A stretch of 5,453 bases of DNA from CAZADH01 sp964483805 (lineage in GTDB: Bacteria > Muiribacteriota > Ozemobacteria > Ozemobacterales > Ozemobacteraceae), in the NCBI GenBank assembly GCA_964483805.1, contig CAZADH010000359.1:1-5453 (forward strand). Reading direction: 5' to 3'. Both the position numbers and the translations under genes were made by a program. Below, in pieces: positions 1-5,453 of this stretch (position 1 is the stretch's first letter; every line of letters starts with the position of its first letter). A model generated the notes under the pieces. It was not told where the DNA came from and ran no database searches. It saw only the letters and a list, made by a program, of their open reading frames with translations.

Positions 1-1056
1 CGCAATGCCGTGCAGGGCGCCAGCAGCGGCACCATCTCGATGATCCGCGCCAAGATCGTCGCCCTCGCCCAGAAGGTCGGTCTGGTCAAGAAGAACGCCC
101 AGAAGAGCGAAAAGGAAGCGACGCAGAGTGAAGACGACGACGGCGTCGCCATGGCCCAGGAACCGCAAGCCCAGTATGCCGACACCTCGTTCACCGGCAA
201 GCTCGGCAAGGGTCTTTCCGATGGTTTGAAGAATGCCAAGACCAGCTTGAAGCAGAGCTTCTCGGTGTCGAACCTGGCGCTGACCGCCGGTGTGGCCGTG
301 GGCACCAACCTGGCCATCCAACTGGTGCGTGGTGAGAAGCCCAGCCTCGGCAAGGCCGTGAAACTGGTGGCTTCGGCCGAGTTCGCCGGCTCCGTGGTGG
401 GTTCGGCGCTTGGTGCCGCCGGTGGCCAGGTGGCCAGCACCCTGATCAAGACCTTCGTGCCCGGCCCGATCGGTGCTCTCGCCGGTTCGCTGGTGAACGT
501 CATGAGCGCATCGCTGGGCGGCCAGATGGGCAGCAACACCGCTTCGAACCTCAAGAACGGCAAGCTCAACATCGTGGGCGCGTTCAAAGCGATCGACAAA
601 TGGGACCTCGTCGGCTCGAGCATCGGTTCGACCGTCGGTATGACCCTGGGCGCCTTCATTCCGATTCCGGTGGTCGGCCCGATGATCGGTGGTATCGTCG
701 GCGGCTTCCTCGGCAGCAAGGTGGCCGGTTGGGTGAAGGGCTGGTTCAAGGGCAACAAGTCGATCTCTGCGACGGTCAACAGCAATCCGAGCATGGTCGC
801 CCCGTCGATTCCGAACTCCGGTGTGACCATCGGTGGCGACAGTGGCGTGGGCGGCGGTGCCTTCCAGGGCGCCGGGATCTCATTGAATCAAGCTCCAGCA
901 GCCAATTTGCAGCAGGCCGAACAGCAGTATTACACCACCTATCTGCAATACAACCGCCTGATCGAAAAGGGCGACTACGAGAATGCCAAGAAGGTCTACG
1001 AGCAGCTCAAGGTCTATTCCGATCAGTATCAGGCGATGAAGGGTTCGGCCAAGTAA
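1..1056 (+). CDS. Hypothetical glycine-zipper protein with internal duplication, 5' end off window
   Basis: I do not recognise this family. The frame is open from base 1 to TAA at 1054-1056 (351 visible residues). GTG at 10, ATG at 40 and ATG at 151 are in-frame, but none has a clear Shine-Dalgarno, so the start probably lies upstream. Numbering residues from base 1: a lysine-rich then acidic stretch (about 30-48), a hydrophobic segment (90-109), two long Gly/Ala/Val/Ile segments with GxxxG-like spacing (about 127-174 and 202-244), a Ser/Asn/Pro/Gly-rich linker (about 253-301), and a polar helical tail (303-348) containing KGDYENAKKVYEQL, which resembles a tetratricopeptide helix. Residues 101-176 and 177-248 look like two copies of one unit. 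The glycine zippers suggest membrane insertion or close helix packing (inference). No signal peptide can be judged because the N-terminus is missing. It converges with glgB and shares no visible operon. That it is coding is fairly sure; its function is unknown. Confidence 0.8.
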   Translation, partial: RNAVQGASSGTISMIRAKIVALAQKVGLVKKNAQKSEKEATQSEDDDGVAMAQEPQAQYADTSFTGKLGKGLSDGLKNAKTSLKQSFSVSNLALTAGVAVGTNLAIQLVRGEKPSLGKAVKLVASAEFAGSVVGSALGAAGGQVASTLIKTFVPGPIGALAGSLVNVMSASLGGQMGSNTASNLKNGKLNIVGAFKAIDKWDLVGSSIGSTVGMTLGAFIPIPVVGPMIGGIVGGFLGSKVAGWVKGWFKGNKSISATVNSNPSMVAPSIPNSGVTIGGDSGVGGGAFQGAGISLNQAPAANLQQAEQQYYTTYLQYNRLIEKGDYENAKKVYEQLKVYSDQYQAMKGSAK

Positions 1057-1079
1057 CGTCCCGAAGCCTTCTTCAAGAG

Positions 1080-1108
1080 ACGGCCCCGGCGCAATGCGCC
1101 GGGGCCGT
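1080..1108. terminator. Strong GC hairpin in the convergent gap, probable bidirectional terminator
   Basis: A perfect 13-bp inverted repeat (arms ACGGCCCCGGCGC and GCGCCGGGGCCGT) flanks a 3-base loop, AAT. It begins 23 bases after the stop of the glycine-zipper gene. The plus-strand product is followed by TCCC with no U tract. The minus-strand product is followed by CTCTTG, also a poor U tract. The position between convergent stops and the very stable stem support a terminator or 3'-end stabiliser serving both genes, but it is not a textbook intrinsic terminator. Confidence 0.6.
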
Positions 1109-1114
1109 TCCCAT

Positions 1115-1140
1115 TGGCGACGTGTCAGCGACACGCGCCA
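1115..1140 (-). terminator. Second hairpin just after the glgB stop
   Basis: The arms TGGCG+CGTGTC (1115-1119, 1121-1126) and GACACG+CGCCA (1130-1140) form an 11-bp stem with one bulged base (A1120) and a 3-base loop. It starts 7 bases beyond the glgB stop codon on the minus strand and comes before the larger hairpin at 1080-1108 in the glgB message. No U run follows it. It could act with the larger hairpin in 3'-end formation or protection, which is inference from position. Confidence 0.4.
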
Positions 1141-1147
1141 CGCGCGG

Positions 1148-3373
1148 CTATCCGCGCGGCTTCAGACCGACAATGGCCAACGGTGGCAGATTGAGGTGCA
1201 ACGAGTGCGGGCGGTTCTGCCAACCCATGTTGTCGGCGTGGAACCCACCGAAGTTGCCGATGTTGCTGCCACCGTACGCATCGGCGTCGCTGTTGAGAAT
1301 CTCTTCGTAGAAGCCGCCCCACGGCACACCGACGCGATAGCCCAGGCGCGGCACCGGGGTCATGTTGGCGACGAAGACCAGAAAATCGTTGGGGTTCTGA
1401 CCGCGGCGGATCCAGGAAACCACGCCGGAATCGGCATCCTGGAAGTGGATCCATTCGAAACCGCCCGGTTCACAATCGAGCTGATGCAGCGCCGGCTCGT
1501 TGCGGTACAGTTGGTTGATGCGGCCCATGAAATTGTACAGCTTCTGGTGCGGCTCGAAGCCGAGCAGATGCCAATCGAGGCTCTGGTTGCAGTTCCACTC
1601 GTGCCACTGGCCGAAATCCTGACCCATGAAGAGCAGCTTCTTGCCCGGCATGGTCCACATGAAGCCGTAGAGAAGGCGCGTGTTGGCGAATTTCTGCCAG
1701 AAATCGCCGGGCATCTTGTTGATGATGCTGCCCTTGCCGTGCACGACCTCGTCGTGCGACAGCACCGACACGAAGTTCTCATGAAACGCGTAAATCAGCG
1801 GGAACGTGAGCTGGTGATGGTGATAGCGGCGATAGATCGGGTCTTTCTGGAAATACTCGAGCGTATCGTGCATCCAGCCCATGTTCCACTTGAGACTGAA
1901 CCCGAGGCCGCCCTGTTCGCACGGCTTGCTGACTCCCGGCCACGCCGTCGATTCTTCGGCCAGCGTCATGATGCCGGGGTATTTCTTGGAAATGATGCTG
2001 TTGAGATACTTCAAGAACTCGATGGCTTCGAGGTTCTCGCGGCCACCGTAGCGGTTCGGGATCCATTCGCCGGCCTTGCGTGAGTAATCGAGATAGAGCA
2101 TGCTCGCCACGGCATCGACGCGCAGACCGTCGAGGTGGTAGTAGTCGATCCAGAACAACGCATTGCTGATCAGGAAGTTCTTCACTTCGCTGCGACCGAA
2201 GTTGAAGATCAGGGTCGACCAGTCTTTGTGCTCGCCCAGCCGCGGATCTTCGTGTTCGAAGAGCGCCGAGCCATCGAAGCGGGCCAGGCCGTGCCAGTCT
2301 TTGGGGAAGTGCGCGGGCACCCAGTCGAGAATGACCCCGATGCCGTTCTGGTGCATGTAATCGACGAAGTACATGAAGTCTTTCGGGCAGCCGAACCGGC
2401 TCGTGGGAGCGAAATAGCCGGTGACCTGGTAGCCCCACGAAATGTCGAGCGGGTGTTCGGAGACCGGCAACAGCTCGATGTGCGTGAACCCGGCCTTCTT
2501 CACGTAGTCGCAAAGGCGCGTGGCCAGCTCGCGATAGGTCAGGAAGCGGTTGCCCTCCTCGGGCACGCGCATCCAGGAACCCAGGTGGACCTCATAGATC
2601 GACACCGGTTCGCGCGTCCATTGGCGGGACTTGCGGTTCTCGATGAAGTCGGAATCACCCCAGGTGTATCCGGCCAGATCATAGGTCTTGCTTGCCGTCT
2701 TGGGCCGCACCTCGGCGTAGAATGCGAACGGGTCGCACTTCTCGGCAATCTGGCCGTTCTGCATGCGGATCTCGTATTTATAATTCTGACCGAACGGCAG
2801 ACCGGGCACGAAAATCTCGTACACCCCGGAGTTGCCCAGACAGCGCATGACATGGCAGCGGCCGTCCCAGTTGTTGAAATCACCGACCACCGACACGCGC
2901 TTCGCATTCGGCGCCCACACGGCAAAAGCGATGCCGCCGACCTGCGTACCGCCGATCGACATCACCCGCAGATGCGCCCCGAGCTTCTTGTAGATCTCGT
3001 GGTGATTGCCCTCGTTGAAGAGATAGAGGTCCATTTCGCCGAGCGTGGGCAGGAACGCATAGCTGTCGTAAAACTCAGTGGTGGCGCCGTTGCCGAACTC
3101 GGTCGCCAATCGATAGGCGAAGACCTCGTGGCGGTCTTCGACCATCACTTCGAAAAACCCGGCCGGGTGGATGCGTTGCATCGGAAAACGCTTGTTGGTC
3201 GCCACATCGATGGCCTGCGCACACACGGCGTTCGGCAGGAAGGCGCGAATCGCCACGCACTTGCGCCCGGCCAGGTCGACGATGTGGGCACCCAGCACCT
3301 GAAACGGATCGTGGTGGGTGGTATCGACGATCGCGCGGATCACATCTTCGTGCAACACGGTTTTGACGGCCAT
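1148..3373 (-). CDS. glgB: 1,4-alpha-glucan branching enzyme (GH13)
   Basis: GlgB cuts alpha-1,4-glucan chains and rejoins them through alpha-1,6 bonds, making branches during cytoplasmic glycogen synthesis. The 741 residues match the long E. coli-type enzyme (728). Domains in order: an N1 domain (about 1-125, with HHDPFQVLGAH at 20-30), CBM48 (about 135-225, with FAVWAPNAKRVSVVGDFNNWD at 150-170), the GH13 barrel (about 255-640), and a C-terminal beta domain to the end. The catalytic residues are present: nucleophile D420 in DGLRVDAV, acid/base E473 in LAEESTAWPG, and D541 in LSHDEVVHGK. Each lies 15 residues after its E. coli counterpart (D405, E458, D526), so the core has essentially no net indels. 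The ATG start has GGAGGT 7 bases upstream and gives the full N1 domain. No glgA, glgC, glgP or glgX is adjacent in the window, so the gene appears to stand alone here. Function is near certain. Confidence 0.98.
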   Translation of the reverse strand: MAVKTVLHEDVIRAIVDTTHHDPFQVLGAHIVDLAGRKCVAIRAFLPNAVCAQAIDVATNKRFPMQRIHPAGFFEVMVEDRHEVFAYRLATEFGNGATTEFYDSYAFLPTLGEMDLYLFNEGNHHEIYKKLGAHLRVMSIGGTQVGGIAFAVWAPNAKRVSVVGDFNNWDGRCHVMRCLGNSGVYEIFVPGLPFGQNYKYEIRMQNGQIAEKCDPFAFYAEVRPKTASKTYDLAGYTWGDSDFIENRKSRQWTREPVSIYEVHLGSWMRVPEEGNRFLTYRELATRLCDYVKKAGFTHIELLPVSEHPLDISWGYQVTGYFAPTSRFGCPKDFMYFVDYMHQNGIGVILDWVPAHFPKDWHGLARFDGSALFEHEDPRLGEHKDWSTLIFNFGRSEVKNFLISNALFWIDYYHLDGLRVDAVASMLYLDYSRKAGEWIPNRYGGRENLEAIEFLKYLNSIISKKYPGIMTLAEESTAWPGVSKPCEQGGLGFSLKWNMGWMHDTLEYFQKDPIYRRYHHHQLTFPLIYAFHENFVSVLSHDEVVHGKGSIINKMPGDFWQKFANTRLLYGFMWTMPGKKLLFMGQDFGQWHEWNCNQSLDWHLLGFEPHQKLYNFMGRINQLYRNEPALHQLDCEPGGFEWIHFQDADSGVVSWIRRGQNPNDFLVFVANMTPVPRLGYRVGVPWGGFYEEILNSDADAYGGSNIGNFGGFHADNMGWQNRPHSLHLNLPPLAIVGLKPRG

Positions 3374-3380
3374 CTCTCAT

Positions 3381-3386
3381 ACCTCC
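3381..3386 (-). promoter_or_regulatory. Shine-Dalgarno of glgB
   Basis: On the minus strand GGAGGT lies 7 bases before the ATG at 3373-3371. This near-consensus site fixes the glgB start. Another ATG directly after the GGAGGT is in a different frame and too close to it to be used. Confidence 0.85.
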
Positions 3387-3408
3387 GGTGGGTTGATCGG
3401 TATCGAGC

Positions 3409-3436
3409 ATTCTATCACTTCGCACGGCCGAGACAA
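3409..3436 (-). promoter_or_regulatory. Candidate sigma70-type promoter of glgB
   Basis: On the minus strand TTGTCT (3436-3431, 4 of 6 to TTGACA) is followed after 16 bases by TAGAAT (3414-3409, 5 of 6 to TATAAT). Transcription would begin near 3402, giving a leader of about 28 bases that includes the Shine-Dalgarno. The boxes were found by eye, and spacing and position are good. No operator or riboswitch was seen in the short leader. Confidence 0.55.
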
Positions 3437-3472
3437 ACGTGGGTGAAACACGCATGAAGCCGCAATTTCGAT

Positions 3473-3478
3473 TATGAT
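3473..3478 (+). promoter_or_regulatory. Candidate -10 box of the pseudouridine synthase gene
   Basis: TATGAT (5 of 6 to TATAAT) lies in the only AT-rich patch before the gene. No good -35 box is seen 16-18 bases upstream. Transcription would start near 3485, about 2 bases before the ATG at 3487. Together with the lack of a Shine-Dalgarno, this suggests a leaderless or nearly leaderless message. This is a weak call made by eye. Confidence 0.35.
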
Positions 3479-3486
3479 TGCGCTTG

Positions 3487-4410
3487 ATGTCTGGCAAGAT
3501 CCCAATCGAACCGGTTTTCGTCGCGCTCACCAATCACCAACGGCCGACCACGTTGGTGGCGCTGCTCGCGGCGCGCCTCGGCCTGCGCCGTCGTGAAACC
3601 ACACACCTGGCTGCCAAGGGCCTCGTGCGGCGCGTGACCGGCGAGACATTGGCCGCCGACGCGGCGATCGACCATGGCGAGAGCGTCACCGTAGGGCTGC
3701 CACCGGAACGGCCGGCTGATGAACTCGCCGAGGTCGCGACGCCACCCCACATCGTCTGGGAAGACGCCTGGCTGCTCGTGGCCGTCAAACCACCCCGCCT
3801 CGCCACGCATCCGAGCGCCGACCGGGCCGCCGACACGCTCGCCCACCGCATCGCCACGCACCTGCGCCAACAACACGATCCCGGCGGGATCCACTTCGTC
3901 AACCGCCTTGATCGGCCGGTTTCGGGGCTGGTGCTCGTGGCGAAGTACGGTGTGATCCACCGGTGGTTTCAACACCAGCGCCAGCGCGGCCGCGTGCATC
4001 ATTTGTATTGCTGTGTGACCGAACACCGACCGGCAACGCGGACCGGCGCGATCGACCTGCCCCTGGCCCGCGCAACCGGGTCGTGCCTGCGCCGCATTGC
4101 GGCAGCCGACGGCTCAGGCCAACCGGCCCGGACCCGTTTTCGATTGTTCTGCCGACAACCCGCGACCGACCGCACGCTGGTGGCGCTACAACCGCTGACC
4201 GGACGCACCCATCAACTGCGGGCGCACCTGGCGGCGATCGGTTGCCCACTGGTCGGCGATTTTCTTTATGGCCGCGAAGACGCTTGTTTTCAGCGCACCG
4301 CGCTGCATTGTACGACGTTGACGTTCACCCACCCCGCGACGGGCCGCCGGTTGCGGTTCCGCACCGACGTGCCCCGGTGCATGACGGCGCGATTGTCACC
4401 GCCGTCGTAG
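3487..4410 (+). CDS. RluA-family RNA pseudouridine synthase
   Basis: Enzymes of this family turn specific uridines of rRNA or tRNA into pseudouridine. The 307 residues show the family motifs. The catalytic segment NRLDRPVSGLVLVAK (139-153) has its aspartate at D142. YCCV (174-177) matches the motif II tyrosine region, and LTGRTHQLRAHLAAIG (237-252) followed by VGDFLYG is the C-terminal active-site motif. Residues about 20-75 could be a diverged S4-like RNA-binding region, ahead of HIVWEDAWLLVAVKPPRLATHP (88-109), the usual entry to the catalytic domain. The first motif residue is Asn rather than the common His (HRLD). ATG 3487 is preferred over TTG 3478, because that TTG overlaps the likely -10 box; neither has a Shine-Dalgarno. 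The protein is very rich in Arg and His. It diverges from glgB. The class is sure; the target base (RluA, RluC, RluD or TruC type) cannot be told. The last residues and stop come from the downstream repeat. Confidence 0.93.
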   Translation: MSGKIPIEPVFVALTNHQRPTTLVALLAARLGLRRRETTHLAAKGLVRRVTGETLAADAAIDHGESVTVGLPPERPADELAEVATPPHIVWEDAWLLVAVKPPRLATHPSADRAADTLAHRIATHLRQQHDPGGIHFVNRLDRPVSGLVLVAKYGVIHRWFQHQRQRGRVHHLYCCVTEHRPATRTGAIDLPLARATGSCLRRIAAADGSGQPARTRFRLFCRQPATDRTLVALQPLTGRTHQLRAHLAAIGCPLVGDFLYGREDACFQRTALHCTTLTFTHPATGRRLRFRTDVPRCMTARLSPPS

Positions 4411-4438
4411 GGGCGCATTGCAATGCGCCCCTACGACG
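4403..4438. repeat. Perfect 36-base palindrome (REP-like), possible bidirectional terminator
   Basis: The half-site CGTCGTAGGGGCGCATTG at 4403-4420 is followed directly by its exact reverse complement at 4421-4438, with no spacer. As RNA it would form a long GC-rich hairpin with a minimal loop. It lies between the convergent pseudouridine synthase and pdxA genes and includes the synthase stop codon (TAG 4408-4410). No U tract follows on either strand. The GTAGGGGCG/CGCCCCTAC core resembles dispersed intergenic palindromes I recall from other GC-rich environmental genomes. Only this locus is visible, so dispersal here is an inference. Confidence 0.8.
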
Positions 4439-4456
4439 ATTGCGCCCCTACGACGA
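4424..4456 (-). repeat. Tandem direct repeat, 16 bases with a period of 17
   Basis: TGCGCCCCTACGACGA occurs at 4424-4439 and again, identically, at 4441-4456, separated by one T. The first copy is the right arm of the palindrome. The second is an extra half-site that holds the pdxA stop codon (minus-strand TAG at 4450-4448). With the left arm at 4403-4417 there are three copies of a 15-base unit, one on the plus and two on the minus strand. The left arm could pair with either right-hand copy, giving two alternative hairpins. Confidence 0.85.
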
Positions 4457-5453
4457 AAATTGTGCATCGATCATCTGCAAACCAACGCGGATGGCCGCCA
4501 ACAGACCACGGTGATCGGCCTGGCCCGTTCCGGCCAGATCGTAGGCGGTTCCGTGTCCGACCGAGGTGCGCACGTAGGGGAGTCCGAGCGTCACGTTGAC
4601 GCACCGCAGGCCACCCGCGCACTTGATGGCGATGAGTCCCTGGTCGTGGGTGTGGGCCACGATCGCGTCAAACTGTCGGCGGATCTCGGGCCGAAAGAGG
4701 CTGTCGGCGGGGAACGGCCCGAACAGATTGGGATTCACTGCAGCGAACGCCGCCATGGCGGGCTTGATGACGTCGATCTCTTCGCGGCCAAACAACCCCT
4801 CTTCGCCCGCGTGCGGGTTGAGGCCGGCCACCGCAATGCAGGGCTGGCGGCGCCGGGGTCCGGCGAAGGCCTCGTGGGTCAGGCGCAGGGTGGTAAGCAC
4901 CGCGTCGTGGGTGAGAAGCTGCGGCACCTGGGCGTACGCGACGTGCAGTGTGGTCATGGCCACGCGAAACCGGCCGTGCACCATGGCCATGCGGGTTTCG
5001 ATGCCGCCGCACAGATCGGCGAGGAGATCGGTGTGCCCGGAGTGCGGATCACCGGCCAGACGGATGGCAGCCTTGCCGATGGCGTTGGTCACCATGCCGG
5101 CCGCTCCGCCGCTCACGATCGAGCGATGGGCGGCGACGATGGCAGCGAGCGCGGCGCCGCCCCCTTCGGCACAGACGGCGCCCGGCCGCACCTGGACCGA
5201 GCCGGTGTCGATGGCGGGAACCGCACGTTCTTTCGTTGGTGCGGTGATTTCCGAGGTCGGCTCAACCCATCGCCAGGGCTTCAGGCCACGTTCGCGCACG
5301 ATCGCATCGAGTATCGCAAGCGGACCGACGACGACCAGTCGCCGGCGAACCGCGTCAGACAAGGCATCGAGGGCGGCCAAGGTGATTTCGGGCCCGGTGC
5401 CGCAGGGGTCTCCGAGGGTCCCCGAGCATGTCTGTGGCGGGAGTGTGGATTGG
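4448..5453 (-). CDS. pdxA: 4-hydroxythreonine-4-phosphate dehydrogenase, N-terminus off window
   Basis: PdxA oxidises 4-phosphohydroxy-L-threonine with NAD. The product decarboxylates to 3-amino-1-hydroxyacetone 1-phosphate, which PdxJ joins to DXP to make pyridoxine 5'-phosphate in the cytoplasm. There are 334 visible residues, numbered from 5452. The frame stays open to the edge and carries the N-terminal motif GDPCGTGPEI (14-23, usually GDPAGIGPEI). A start at the in-frame TTG 5380 would lose this motif, so the real start lies beyond 5453, probably only a few codons away. Further motifs are VTNAIGKAAI (121-130), SGHTDLLADL (138-147, substrate His140), TTLH (167-170), LNPHAGE (211-217), HTHDQGL (267-273), NVTLGLPYVRTS (286-297) and HGTAYDLAGTGQAD (300-313). 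Metal-binding histidines H170, H214 and H269 match E. coli H166, H211 and H266 in order and near-identical spacing. Gly299 stands where E. coli has Asp (SVDHGT). A paralogue acting on four-carbon sugar-acid phosphates is possible, but nothing nearby suggests it. No pdxJ is in view. Confidence 0.95.
   Translation of the reverse strand, partial: QSTLPPQTCSGTLGDPCGTGPEITLAALDALSDAVRRRLVVVGPLAILDAIVRERGLKPWRWVEPTSEITAPTKERAVPAIDTGSVQVRPGAVCAEGGGAALAAIVAAHRSIVSGGAAGMVTNAIGKAAIRLAGDPHSGHTDLLADLCGGIETRMAMVHGRFRVAMTTLHVAYAQVPQLLTHDAVLTTLRLTHEAFAGPRRRQPCIAVAGLNPHAGEEGLFGREEIDVIKPAMAAFAAVNPNLFGPFPADSLFRPEIRRQFDAIVAHTHDQGLIAIKCAGGLRCVNVTLGLPYVRTSVGHGTAYDLAGTGQADHRGLLAAIRVGLQMIDAQFSS

Noticed and set aside
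1091..1100. GCAATGCGCC at the glgB-side hairpin also occurs in the palindrome at 4420-4429
   Set aside because: The match is 10 bases inside two GC-rich inverted repeats. The flanking arms differ (GGGGCCG against CCCTACG), so common origin is not supported.
1141..1160. Direct repeat CGCGCGGC on both sides of the glgB stop codon (possible target-site duplication)
   Set aside because: Only 8 bases with 4 between them, in a CG-rich tract and with no mobile element nearby. Chance is the simplest explanation.
1094..3457. Two long plus-strand open frames (about 329 and 440 codons) running antisense across all of glgB
   Set aside because: They are in exact codon register opposite glgB, so a stop appears only where glgB uses TTA, CTA or TCA, which are rare in GC-rich genes. 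The break near 2083 is a single TCA serine codon (Ser431). The translations have no recognisable domains, whereas glgB is a complete enzyme.
3075..3533. Minus-strand frame starting upstream of glgB and overlapping its first ~100 codons
   Set aside because: It is out of frame with glgB, has no ribosome site of its own, and its translation within glgB is an Arg/Gly-rich frame shadow.
3963..4514. Plus-strand frame of 183 codons overlapping the end of the pseudouridine synthase and the pdxA 3' end
   Set aside because: It lies in an alternative frame of a clear gene, is low-complexity in Pro/Arg/Gly, and crosses the palindrome. It is a composition shadow.

Overview
The window is GC-rich bacterial chromosome with four protein-coding genes and short intergenic gaps. 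From start to end they are the 3' part of an unrecognised glycine-zipper protein (+), a glycogen branching enzyme gene glgB (-), an RluA-family pseudouridine synthase (+), and a pdxA gene (-) that runs off the right edge. No RNA gene, insertion sequence, CRISPR array or phage gene was seen. The taxon cannot be fixed from these genes. The branching enzyme is the proteobacterial/E. coli-like type with an extra N-terminal domain, and PdxA implies DXP-dependent vitamin B6 synthesis. Both are widespread.

Layout. Gene 1 and glgB converge across a 91-base gap holding two tandem hairpins that could end transcription in both directions. glgB and the pseudouridine synthase diverge from a 113-base gap. 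This gap holds a good sigma70-type promoter and Shine-Dalgarno for glgB. For the synthase it holds only a -10-like box, close enough to the start codon to suggest a leaderless message. The synthase and pdxA converge on a compact repeat cluster: a perfect 36-base palindrome plus a third copy of its half-site. The stop codons of both genes are the TAG inside copies of that repeat.

The four genes do not form a pathway: glycogen branching, RNA modification, cofactor synthesis and an unknown, probably membrane-associated protein. None overlap, and no two adjacent genes share a strand, so each is probably a separate transcription unit or the end of one that begins outside the window. I found no convincing new multi-gene system. 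The points most worth a second look are the repeat cluster that supplies both stop codons and the internally duplicated glycine-zipper protein.
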